Virus record (IMG/VR): IMGVR_UViG_3300008259_000366
Coordinates: 1 to 27,822 of that record
DNA: 27,822 bases
Strand: one strand, 5' to 3'
Source: a virus
Made by a program: the position numbers and the translations under genes. Under the pieces are notes generated by a model. That model was not told the DNA's origin. It worked only from the letters and a program-made list of their open reading frames with translations, and searched no databases. This document shows positions 7,174 through 14,572 of this stretch, one piece after another. How positions within the stretch are numbered: position 1 is the stretch's first letter; each line of letters opens with the position of its first letter.

Positions 7174-9243
7174 ATGCCATATCAAAATATAAATCAATAT
7201 AATTTTCCAAAATGGTATCTTCGTGAGGCATATGATCTGATGGATTTCAGTCTTGCATCAGATGAGGTTGATTATCTACAGGAAGTTGTTTTTTCACCAT
7301 ATTTAATTGGTCTTACAGATGGTAATAGATTACCAATATATTTTGATTTAAATAATTCAAACTCTTCTTTAAAACTAAATTTAACTTACAAAAATTATAA
7401 CACAGGTAATACAATAGTTTCTTTAAACTATTATAATCCTGATAATTTGGATTTAAATTGTTTTTCATCATACACATTATGTGATATAGGACTAACGGGA
7501 ACCGACAATGGTTTGGTTGATCAAATGACAGGAGAAACAATTTATATAACGCAAGGATTATTTCCAAGTAATTTAAAGTTTGATAGATACCATTTTGATA
7601 GGAGATTCAAAATGTGGCAAGTTACAGGTTATACCCAATCTCCAAATCATTTATTTTCAGGAATTTCCGCAAACACATTATATGAAATAATATCTCATTC
7701 AGGTGGAAGCGAAGGATATTATAATGAATTATATGGTGGATTCTATCAAGGATTCTTCAAGTTATATGGTTATGATTACGAAACTTTCCCACAAAGAACC
7801 AATAAGGGTTGGTCTGTAGAAATGTTATTAAGACCAAGAAAATTTGATATATATTCCGCATCGACAGGTGAAACATATTTGAACGAAATTTATCCAAATA
7901 ACAAAGATATATTCTTTTATTTTGGAACAAGAGCGGAAAATAAGTATTATCATTATCCTTCAGGTGTTACCGAATCCTTATCAGGATGTTTAAAAACTTG
8001 TGCTTGTTCTGATACTGGTGTAACTAATTCAAGATGTATTGAGGTTTATCCATCAACAGCGTCTACCGTAACAACTGAATATAATCCCTGTTGTAGTTGT
8101 GACAATATTACAACTTTAAATATTCCCGAAAAAGATCCAAAATTAGATACCATATCAAACGCTCTCGCATTTAGATTATGTGGAGATAATCCCGAAAGTC
8201 CCAATATTGGTGTTAGGGTTTTATATTTCACAGGTGGGTGTGAAACAACCGGAAGTTGTTCAGATACAGGGATAACTTATACAACAGGATATACCGTTGT
8301 TGAGTATTGTTCCACAAGGGGGATCTATGATGATTGTCTTGATACCGCGTTTGTTAATGGAGAAAGATGGTTACAGGTCGACGCTGTGTGGGAAAGATAC
8401 AAGTATTTGGATGATTGTGATTTGTTTTATAGAGGAGGACTATCCTCAATACAAAAAACAGAATATTTAGATAGTTTATCGAACGAGTCTGTTCTATTAA
8501 TTGAACCTCCAATCACTCATACAGGTGAAGAACCCGAAACTATTATAACAACACATTTAACTGAAAAGTATCTATATGATAGAGATTTTAGATTAGGACA
8601 ATTAAAGATTTATGTTAATGGCCGAATATTTTTTATAATTAATGATTTTGAAGAAATAATTCCAAGAGGATTAGATACGGAAAAAGAAAAACAAATTGGT
8701 GTTCCGTTTAATATTTCTTGGGGAGGAGGGACTCAAGGACTTCACGAAAATTTGGTATTTTCTGCGTGTCCCGAGTCACTGATTAATGAATACATCCAAG
8801 ATCCACAATTATTCCCAAATAATATTCTAAGTTCAACAACTTATTCTTCAATAACAACTAACATACTTTTAGAACAAAATTTTGGTGGAACATTCGATGG
8901 TGGTATATCACAATTTAGAATGTATACATTACCATTAACAGCATCTGAGGTTAAACATAATTTTAAGTTATTAAAAAATACTTTTATGATGTTTGATCCT
9001 GATTGTCCTGTTTGTTATACACAATGTGACAATGATTTTGAGGTGGTGGTATTTGAAACCACACCAACCCCTACACCATCAATTACTCCGACAAATACTA
9101 CCACACCAACACCAACCCCAACACCAACCCCAACAATCACGCCTAGTTCAGGTTTACCCCCTGAACCAATAATAGAAATAGAAAGCGGTGATGTGTTATT
9201 GGATGAGTCAGGCGATATTTTAACTGGCGAATTAGGCCCTTAA
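7174..9243 (+). CDS. LamG/concanavalin-like structural protein with PTP tail
   Basis: A 689-residue probable virion protein. Features suggesting a laminin-G/concanavalin-like sandwich are WSVEMLLRPRKFD (around residue 211), LGQLKIYVNGRIFFIINDFEEI (around 472) and FDGGISQFRMYTLPLTASEV (around 573), the typical closing strand of LamG domains. In between are Cys-rich inserts (CLKTCACSD and CCSCDN, around 271-311). The C-terminus has a Pro/Thr linker (about 628-664) and an acidic segment IIEIESGDVLLDESGDILTG, which looks like a natural phage structural-protein ending. The stop is TAA at 9241-9243, and the next gene continues in exactly the same frame with no ATG between, so read-through would make a fusion. 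It is probably a fibre or baseplate component that binds sugars; this is inference. Confidence 0.55.
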   Translation: MPYQNINQYNFPKWYLREAYDLMDFSLASDEVDYLQEVVFSPYLIGLTDGNRLPIYFDLNNSNSSLKLNLTYKNYNTGNTIVSLNYYNPDNLDLNCFSSYTLCDIGLTGTDNGLVDQMTGETIYITQGLFPSNLKFDRYHFDRRFKMWQVTGYTQSPNHLFSGISANTLYEIISHSGGSEGYYNELYGGFYQGFFKLYGYDYETFPQRTNKGWSVEMLLRPRKFDIYSASTGETYLNEIYPNNKDIFFYFGTRAENKYYHYPSGVTESLSGCLKTCACSDTGVTNSRCIEVYPSTASTVTTEYNPCCSCDNITTLNIPEKDPKLDTISNALAFRLCGDNPESPNIGVRVLYFTGGCETTGSCSDTGITYTTGYTVVEYCSTRGIYDDCLDTAFVNGERWLQVDAVWERYKYLDDCDLFYRGGLSSIQKTEYLDSLSNESVLLIEPPITHTGEEPETIITTHLTEKYLYDRDFRLGQLKIYVNGRIFFIINDFEEIIPRGLDTEKEKQIGVPFNISWGGGTQGLHENLVFSACPESLINEYIQDPQLFPNNILSSTTYSSITTNILLEQNFGGTFDGGISQFRMYTLPLTASEVKHNFKLLKNTFMMFDPDCPVCYTQCDNDFEVVVFETTPTPTPSITPTNTTTPTPTPTPTPTITPSSGLPPEPIIEIESGDVLLDESGDILTGELGP
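9058..9145 (+). repeat. PTP-encoding microsatellite linker
   Basis: An ACCAACACCAACCCC-type tract encodes TPTPTPTPTPTITPSS near the C-terminus of the LamG-like protein. It is the purest of the five Pro/Thr tracts in this cluster. Confidence 0.8.
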
Positions 9244-9258
9244 TATAAAATAAAAAAT

Positions 9259-11721
9259 ATTTCATACAAAAAAATATCCGAATTACCAGAATTCAGTGGA
9301 TCTACATACCAAACTTGGTTATTAATAAATAACTCAGGAGAAACCGAGACTTTTAAAATCCAAAAGGAAGATTTTATTTCAGGATTATCAAACAACATTG
9401 AGGTTACTTATTCAGAACTTGTTGATAAAATCACTGGTGAAACCTTAAACATTGGAGGTTATTACATCATAACTGATTTTAAAACTTGTTATGATCAACC
9501 TGATTATGATTATAATCAAAACGCAATAACTTCAGGCATCTATAAAGATGATACAACAATACAACCAATAATTGTTTTTGCAACAAGTTCAAACACAATT
9601 AGTGATGTTGCATATCAACCATCATATCCTAATGACAGAATTAGATACGATTGGACTTTTAGTGCGACTGAAAGAACTAGTGGGGTTTCTTATGGTAGAA
9701 TTAGTGAAAGAATTGATGAATTTAGTAATAGAACGGATTATGACCACAGAACAATTTTATTCAAAAGATATAGATATTATGAAATTTCATTAAACGATCC
9801 ATATCAAGGAACTGTAGAGGTTATTAGTATTTCAGGAACAGTAATGACAGTTTCTGGCACAGGAACCAATTTCTTGAGTAGTGTTTCTGTCGGTAATAAG
9901 GTTGGTTTTGAACCAAATAACGATGATTATAGGGTTTACGAAGTAATAAGTGTTGATAGTGATTCAGGAATGACTATCACAGGATTAACAACCGTCAATT
10001 TAATCCCAAATACTAAAATGTATTCTGCAGATTGGGATGAATATAGTAGTTATTATCAAAACAATGTGGACGACCCGTCTGTGTTTGAAGAGTATTATAC
10101 TTTTCAGGGTACTGATAATTTTAACAACTATATTGGTAATCATGCTAACTTATATGATTGGGAGGAGAATGATTTTCTTTTAGCCAATAATGTTTTTCAT
10201 ACTAGATTTATAGGTAATAAATTTGGTGATAGTTGTTATAACAACACATTTTTTGATGATTGTCATGATAATAACATTGGAAACCATTTTTATAACAACA
10301 TCACCGATGATGACTTTGATGGTAATGTCATTGGAAATTATTTTTACAATAATAGAATTACCTCAAATTTCCAATATAATAGAATTGGTGAAAACTTTTA
10401 TAACAACTATATAGTTCAAAATAGTTTTTACAGAAATAATATTATGAATGATTTCCGAGACAATGAAATAAGTGGTGGAGATTTTCAAAATAATGAAATT
10501 GGTAATCAGTTCAATAATAATAAAATTAAAGAACAATTTTATAAAAACGATATTGGTAACGGATTTTATCAAAATAAAATTTATTGGGGGGCTTATGGTA
10601 ATTTAATTGGTAACGGGTTTAATCAAAATGACATTTATTGTCAATTTTATGATAATGTTATTGGTGAATATTTTTACAATAACACATTAGGTGATATATT
10701 AAACCCATCAAGTAGAGAATTTTATGAAAACAGAATAAGTGTTAGATTTGAATCCAATACAATTACTGATAATTTTTATAGAAATGAAATCGGAGTTGGT
10801 TTTTATAGTAATGAGATAAGCGGATCAACATATACCAATAGAATCGGTGAACAATTTGAGAATAATACAATATATGGTGACTTTTATGACAACCAAATAT
10901 TCAATGAATTTAAGGGTAATATAACATATGGAGACTTTAATACTAATAAAGTAGATTGGGGATTTACTGCAAATGAAATTAGTGGGTCTTGTTTTGATAA
11001 CGCATTCGGGCCTTATATTATTAGTAATGACTTTTTGGGTTCTGTTTTTGGAAATACATTTGTAGGTGGTGTTGTTGGAAATACTATTGGTGATGATTTT
11101 GCCACTAACAATATCGGTATTAATTTTATTAATAACACAATAGGCGAAGGTTTTGGATATGGAGGTTCAACACCACAAGGTAATATCATAGGTAATGGTT
11201 TTATTGATAATATGATAGGTGAGTATTTCTATAACAACTCTATTCCAGATAATTTTGATAATAATATCATAGGAAATTATTTCCAGTGGAATGTCATTAA
11301 CACAAATGTTAATACGGTTGATTTTACAACTTACTATGGAGTTATTCAAGCAGTCACATATGTCTCAACAGGGACTGGTGCAACTGATAATACATATACC
11401 GCATTAACAGGTACTACAACCGGCACTGGCGTTAACGCATCTTTTGATATTGTAGTTTCAGGAGGAACTGTTACTGGTGTTACTATAAACACTTATGGTA
11501 AATTATATCAAACAGGTGATACGATAACAATACTTGGAACACAAATAGGAGGTATCGACCCTGATGATAATATCGTATTTACTGTTACGGAAGTTACCGA
11601 AACTCCACCAGTATATGAACCCTTTACCTGTTATATTTTTGAAAGACAGGGTGGAGTTAAAAGGTTGTCATATTATGATGCTTCAGATGTCTTACAAATT
11701 AGTACTTTAAATAACAATTAA
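9259..11721 (+). CDS. Asn-rich beta-solenoid fibre protein, non-ATG start
   Basis: The open frame runs from the TAA at 9241-9243 to 11721; the first ATG is only at 9844. I place the start at ATT 9259, because the residues after it (SYKKISELPEFSG, then WLLINNSGETETFKIQKEDF) are a recognisable phage-fibre N-terminus of KISELP type, so MSYKKISELP would be the expected beginning. That gives 820 residues. Residues about 290-685 are a run of roughly nine-residue units of form I-G-x-x-F-x-x-N-x (IGNYFYNNR, ITSNFQYNR, IGENFYNNY), in which IG-type and non-IG units often alternate. This predicts a beta-solenoid with an Asn ladder. A Gly/Thr-rich beta domain (about 695-815) closes the protein. It is probably a fibre or tail spike; no catalytic residues are evident. 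Confidence 0.65.
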   Translation: MSYKKISELPEFSGSTYQTWLLINNSGETETFKIQKEDFISGLSNNIEVTYSELVDKITGETLNIGGYYIITDFKTCYDQPDYDYNQNAITSGIYKDDTTIQPIIVFATSSNTISDVAYQPSYPNDRIRYDWTFSATERTSGVSYGRISERIDEFSNRTDYDHRTILFKRYRYYEISLNDPYQGTVEVISISGTVMTVSGTGTNFLSSVSVGNKVGFEPNNDDYRVYEVISVDSDSGMTITGLTTVNLIPNTKMYSADWDEYSSYYQNNVDDPSVFEEYYTFQGTDNFNNYIGNHANLYDWEENDFLLANNVFHTRFIGNKFGDSCYNNTFFDDCHDNNIGNHFYNNITDDDFDGNVIGNYFYNNRITSNFQYNRIGENFYNNYIVQNSFYRNNIMNDFRDNEISGGDFQNNEIGNQFNNNKIKEQFYKNDIGNGFYQNKIYWGAYGNLIGNGFNQNDIYCQFYDNVIGEYFYNNTLGDILNPSSREFYENRISVRFESNTITDNFYRNEIGVGFYSNEISGSTYTNRIGEQFENNTIYGDFYDNQIFNEFKGNITYGDFNTNKVDWGFTANEISGSCFDNAFGPYIISNDFLGSVFGNTFVGGVVGNTIGDDFATNNIGINFINNTIGEGFGYGGSTPQGNIIGNGFIDNMIGEYFYNNSIPDNFDNNIIGNYFQWNVINTNVNTVDFTTYYGVIQAVTYVSTGTGATDNTYTALTGTTTGTGVNASFDIVVSGGTVTGVTINTYGKLYQTGDTITILGTQIGGIDPDDNIVFTVTEVTETPPVYEPFTCYIFERQGGVKRLSYYDASDVLQISTLNNN
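10120..11320 (+). repeat. Tandem degenerate repeat encoding the solenoid
   Basis: About 40 degenerate units of roughly 27 bases encode I-G-x-x-F-x-x-N-x. Repeated DNA words such as ATTGGTAACGG and TTTTATAACAA recur through the region. Some units have an extra residue. Confidence 0.8.
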
Positions 11722-11733
11722 AAAATTTAAAAA

Positions 11734-11924
11734 ATGAGAATCTGTATATTATGTGAAGAAAGCAAAGTTCTTCAAGCAAGAGAAAAAATGAAAAATGATA
11801 ATATCTTAAAAATAGATTTATCACCAACAGGAGAATTACCTGCAACTTAATTGAGGCAATGAACCCAAAGGAATTTTTGGCAAAACACAATTTGAAAAAG
11901 ATTGGAAAATACGGAAACCTATAA
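11734..11924 (+). pseudogene. Broken small gene in two frames
   Basis: ATG 11734 opens a 38-residue reading (MRICILCEESKVLQA, ending SPTGELPAT) that stops at TAA 11848-11850. A second frame, 0 versus +1, then reads LIEAMNPKEFLAKHNLKKIG and stops at 11922-11924. The two look like the front and back of one small phage protein of the MRICILCEE type, joined by an internal deletion that also changed the frame. That reading rests on my recollection of the family, not on a search. The back fragment overlaps the start of the oxygenase gene by about 20 bases. The gene lies directly after the fibre cluster with an A-rich leader (AAAAAATTTAAAA). Confidence 0.45.
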
Positions 11925-12531
11925 GATAAAAAAAAAGTTTATCTCAAAAGATGAAGTAAACCAAATAGTAAATTGGATTGATTCTGTTAATCATAGTGGT
12001 AATGATAGTAATCATCACCTAACAGAATTATCCAAGACACTTAATGGTAAATCTTATATGTTTGATATTTCCAACACTCCGCTAACTAATTACATAACAA
12101 AGTTCCAATCAATATCTGACGTATCAAAAGAATCATTACCCGACTTCATTGACAATATAATAGAAAGAATATCTAAAGAATTAAATTTAAAAAAGGATAA
12201 TGTTTATCTTCAGGCGGTTGATATGAATAAAGGGGGAAAAATAGATCCCCATTATGATGCGTCAATTGATGGATATGTTAATTACAAATGTAACATAAGT
12301 GTATTATCGGAAGATTATGAATTATTTTTAGATAAAGAGTCAATTAAAATTCAAGAAACTGATTTATATGGATTCGAGGCTTCATTATATAAACATTGGA
12401 CAAATGAATTTAATTCAAGAAGAGTATTTTTAAGTTTTGGGTTTATATTACCTTATGAGATTTTAAATAGAACTAAAAATGACCCAAGAGTTAGACTAAG
12501 TAAAAGAATTGAAAAATATTTTCAAAATTAA
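11902..12531 (+). CDS. 2-oxoglutarate/Fe(II)-dependent dioxygenase-like protein
   Basis: A 209-residue soluble protein with the double-stranded beta-helix signature of 2OG/Fe(II) oxygenases: H117-x-D119 in KIDPHYDAS, a distal H165 in YKHWT, and R173/R174 in RRVFLSFGF nine residues later for 2-oxoglutarate binding. Such enzymes hydroxylate proteins, nucleotides or small metabolites; the substrate is not visible. No ATG is available: in-frame TGA codons at 11860 and 11890 limit the start to TTG 11902, and the next Met is residue 53. The natural start may have been an ATG here (MENTETYKIKKKF) changed to TTG, or it may have been lost with the damage in the preceding gene. It belongs to the accessory enzyme stretch with GT9 and sulfotransferase genes. 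Confidence 0.65.
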   Translation: MENTETYKIKKKFISKDEVNQIVNWIDSVNHSGNDSNHHLTELSKTLNGKSYMFDISNTPLTNYITKFQSISDVSKESLPDFIDNIIERISKELNLKKDNVYLQAVDMNKGGKIDPHYDASIDGYVNYKCNISVLSEDYELFLDKESIKIQETDLYGFEASLYKHWTNEFNSRRVFLSFGFILPYEILNRTKNDPRVRLSKRIEKYFQN

Positions 12532-12546
12532 AATACATAAAAATAA

Positions 12547-12576
12547 TTTGATTTTTAGATAAAGTTTCTATATTTT
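12547..12576 (+). promoter_or_regulatory. Possible Bacteroidota-type promoter (TTTG / TATATTTT)
   Basis: TTTG at 12547-12550 and TATATTTT at 12569-12576 are 18 bases apart, close to the Bacteroidota primary sigma consensus TTTG and TAnnTTTG with about 19 between. The pair lies 14 bases before the ATG at 12591 in a 59-base intergenic gap. In DNA this AT-rich the match could be chance. Confidence 0.3.
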
Positions 12577-12590
12577 TCTGATAAAAAGAT

Positions 12591-12851
12591 ATGGAAAACA
12601 AGTTTGTAACACAAGAAGAAATGGACGAAATAAAGTCCGTTCAAAAGGATTATGAAAAGGTCTCTAAAGATTTGGGTGGTATTGAACTCCACAAAATTGC
12701 TTTGGAAGAACAAAAACAAGGATTAATTAATTTCATCAACCAAATTAGAGAAAAAGAAATGGATTTGGGTAAAAGATTGAATGAAAAGTATGGTGAAGTT
12801 TCTATTAATCCTTTAACAGGCGAAATAATTCCCGCAGATGTTAAAAAATAA
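12591..12851 (+). CDS. Small coiled-coil protein, function unknown
   Basis: An 86-residue, highly charged protein. Residues about 8-67 (EEMDEIKSVQKDYEKVSKDL and following) have a helical pattern with regular hydrophobic positions, consistent with one long coiled coil. A compact C-terminal turn reads SINPLTGEIIPA. No signal peptide or membrane segment is present. It opens a transcript after a 59-base gap that contains a possible host-type promoter, and its stop overlaps the start of the GT9-like gene by 14 bases. I do not recognise a family; size and charge would fit a small structural or assembly helper. Confidence 0.6.
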   Translation: MENKFVTQEEMDEIKSVQKDYEKVSKDLGGIELHKIALEEQKQGLINFINQIREKEMDLGKRLNEKYGEVSINPLTGEIIPADVKK

Positions 12852-13212
12852 GTATTCTATCTTTCATTTGGAGGGTGGTTTGGGTAAGCACATTGCCGCG
12901 ACTGCGGTTGCTCGATGTATAAAAAACACTCATCCTGATCGAGAACTAATTATTGTTTGTGCATATCCAGAAATTTTTATTAATTTGGATTTTGTTCATA
13001 GGGTATTTAGAATTGGGACAACACCTTATTTTTATCAAGACTATGTTCTTGATAGGGATAGTTTGTTGTTTAAACACGAACCTTATTTTACAACAGAACA
13101 TATACATAAACAATTGTCATTGATTGAAAACTGGTGTAAACTTTATAACTTAAATTATAATGGTGAAAAACCTGAGTTGGTTTTTAATTTCAGACAAAAA
13201 CAAAGAAAGTAG
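12838..13212 (+). pseudogene. GT9-like glycosyltransferase, N-terminal part (frameshifted)
   Basis: A 124-residue reading with a heptosyltransferase-type (GT-B, family 9-like) N-terminal domain: IFHLEGGLGKHIAATAVARC (residues 8-27) is the GGxGk loop, then ELIIVCAYPEIFINLDFVHR. It ends at a TAG just after PELVFNFRQKQ. The natural continuation is found in the +1-shifted frame from 13160 on, which supplies the C-terminal domain. The linker that should join them (in the family, a strand followed by a Gly-rich turn such as a KP..L.QTNGG type element) is absent. This suggests an internal deletion of a few dozen codons plus a frameshift rather than a single-base slip. As it stands, the split enzyme is probably inactive. 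Confidence 0.6.
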
Positions 13213-13663
13213 ATTTCCTTATTCTTGGAGTCGTGATATGCCTCCTTATGTTGTTGAGGGATTGATCAATCATTATAAAAATGATTATCATATTCTGCAT
13301 GTTTGTAATGATCAGGCTTTTACTTATGATGGTTCTGAACCAGTAAAAGAACAAATGTTAAATATGGAAATATTATCAATTCTACTCTCTTCAAATAAAA
13401 GGGTGTTAATTGATTCCTGCTTACAACACGCATCCGCAGCCTTAGGTCTTAAGTCTACGGTTCTTTGGGTTGGAACAGACCCCAAAGTATTCGGTTATGA
13501 TCTTCACGATAATATTAAATGTAAGGATTTGGGAGATTTCAAATTACCTGATAGTTACCTATTTAATTTCTCATTCAATGGAGAGTTATATGAATGTCCT
13601 TCAATTGATGGAGATCTTTTTGATTTAGATAGAATTATAGATAGTATAGACCACAATGGTTAA
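13160..13663 (+). pseudogene. GT9-like glycosyltransferase, C-terminal part (frameshifted)
   Basis: A 167-residue reading in another frame, overlapping the N-terminal part by 53 bases. Useful homology begins at about residue 17 (RFPYSWSRDMPPYVVEGLIN); the residues before it are an out-of-frame reading of the upstream half. It holds the donor-binding half of a GT-B enzyme: NDYHILHVCNDQAFTYD, then RVLIDSCLQHASAALGLKST and VLWVGTDPKVFGYDLHDNI, matching the DSx-x-x-HxAAALG segment of GT9 transferases. Together with 12838-13212 this was almost certainly one gene of about 290 residues or more. Its stop overlaps the start of the sulfotransferase by eight bases, so translation of this frame may still be needed for coupling. 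ATG 13160 is the only early start. Confidence 0.6.
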
Positions 13664-14474
13664 GAAAGTTTTTTTCCAAAGTTCATTACCAAGAGCGGGA
13701 TCGACCCTTCTTCAAAATATCTTGGGACATGACCCAAGATTTTATGTTACACCAACATCTGGTGTTCTTGAGTTATTATATGGTGCAAGAGGTAACTTCA
13801 CCAATTCCCCCGAATTCAAAGCACAAGATCAAGAACTAATGAAAGAAGCTTTTGCTAGTTTTTGTCGAGAAGGAATGTTAGGTTATTTTAATTCACTAAC
13901 AGATAAACCCTATGTGGTTGACAAAAGTCGTGGTTGGGGAGTTCATTACAATTTTTTAAACTATTTTTATTCAGACCCAAAAATTGTTTGTTTGGTTAGA
14001 GATCTAAGATCGATTTATTCTTCGATGGAAAAGAAATTCAGAGAAAACCAACATCTTGACAATACAATAGTTGATCACTCTCAAATGAAAGGAACCACAA
14101 CAGAAAAAAGAATAGATATTTGGGCAAACTCCCAACCAATCGGATTGGCAATAGAAAGACTTTACCAAGTTTTCAAAGAAAGAAATAATGATAAAATTTT
14201 ATTTGTGAGGTATGAAGATTTAATAAGTGATTCACAAAATCAAATGAATAGAATTTATAATCATTTTGGAATAGATAGTTACACTCACAATTTTGAAAAT
14301 ATAACACAAATTACAAAAGAAGATGATTCTGTATATGGAATATACGGAGATCATAAAATTAAAAATAAAATTGAGGTGTTAGAAGATGATTCCGAATTAA
14401 TTCTTGGAAAGAATGTTTGTGATTGGATAAAAAACAATTACAGATGGTATTATGAAATTTTTCAATACCAATAA
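13656..14474 (+). CDS. Sulfotransferase
   Basis: A 272-residue cytosolic-type sulfotransferase that transfers sulfate from PAPS to an acceptor hydroxyl. The 5'-phosphosulfate-binding loop is near the N-terminus (SLPRAGSTLLQNIL, residues 10-23). The 3'-phosphate-binding element is LVRDLRSIYSS (residues 113-123), followed by VRYEDLI later in the chain, all in the usual order. Length matches the Sulfotransfer family and both ends look complete. It follows the broken GT9-like gene with an eight-base overlap, and other glycan enzymes lie at 390-3285, so sulfation of a sugar on the virion or on host surface polymer is the likeliest role. No export signal is present, consistent with action in the host cytoplasm. 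The acceptor cannot be deduced. Confidence 0.8.
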   Translation: MVKKVFFQSSLPRAGSTLLQNILGHDPRFYVTPTSGVLELLYGARGNFTNSPEFKAQDQELMKEAFASFCREGMLGYFNSLTDKPYVVDKSRGWGVHYNFLNYFYSDPKIVCLVRDLRSIYSSMEKKFRENQHLDNTIVDHSQMKGTTTEKRIDIWANSQPIGLAIERLYQVFKERNNDKILFVRYEDLISDSQNQMNRIYNHFGIDSYTHNFENITQITKEDDSVYGIYGDHKIKNKIEVLEDDSELILGKNVCDWIKNNYRWYYEIFQYQ

Positions 14475-14504
14475 CTTAATTGACATTAACCAATAAGATT
14501 TTTA

Positions 14505-14515
14505 TATTTATTTAT
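14505..14515 (+). promoter_or_regulatory. Candidate promoter motif TATTTATTTAT upstream of polymerase
   Basis: Overlapping TATTTAT-type words lie 12 bases before a short ATG reading at 14528 and 57 bases before the polymerase ATG at 14573. It is the same sense-strand motif as before the tail genes. Confidence 0.4.
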
Positions 14516-14527
14516 TAGTTAAGGTAA

Positions 14528-14566
14528 ATGTCGACAAACGCTCGGCAGCTAATACACCAAATTTAA
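14528..14566 (+). other. 12-codon leader ORF or gene remnant before polymerase
   Basis: ATG 14528, preceded by TAAGGTAA, encodes MSTNARQLIHQI and stops at TAA 14564-14566. It is in the same frame as the polymerase gene and six bases before its ATG. Its DNA is richer in G and C than its surroundings. It reads like the first codons of a normal gene cut short, or like a leader peptide controlling polymerase translation. Confidence 0.3.
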
Positions 14567-14572
14567 AATATA

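Noticed and set aside
9572-9793. 73-codon plus-strand open frame
   Set aside because: Shadow of the solenoid fibre gene, whose true frame is open through this region from 9244.
9844-9846. ATG 9844 as the start of the solenoid protein
   Set aside because: It would discard about 195 in-frame residues that form a typical fibre N-terminus, so the earlier non-ATG start is preferred.
10363-10572. Minus-strand Ile-rich open frames across the solenoid repeat
   Set aside because: Low-complexity shadows of the Asn/Ile repeat on the plus strand, not independent genes; the same applies to 11167-11349.
10120-11320. CRISPR-like or tandem DNA repeat array
   Set aside because: The repeats are degenerate at DNA level, unit length tracks codons, and the frame is open throughout, so they are protein repeats.
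11699-11890. 63-codon minus-strand frame over the broken small gene
   Set aside because: Phe/Leu-rich antisense of the A-rich plus strand; no start signal or promoter motif.
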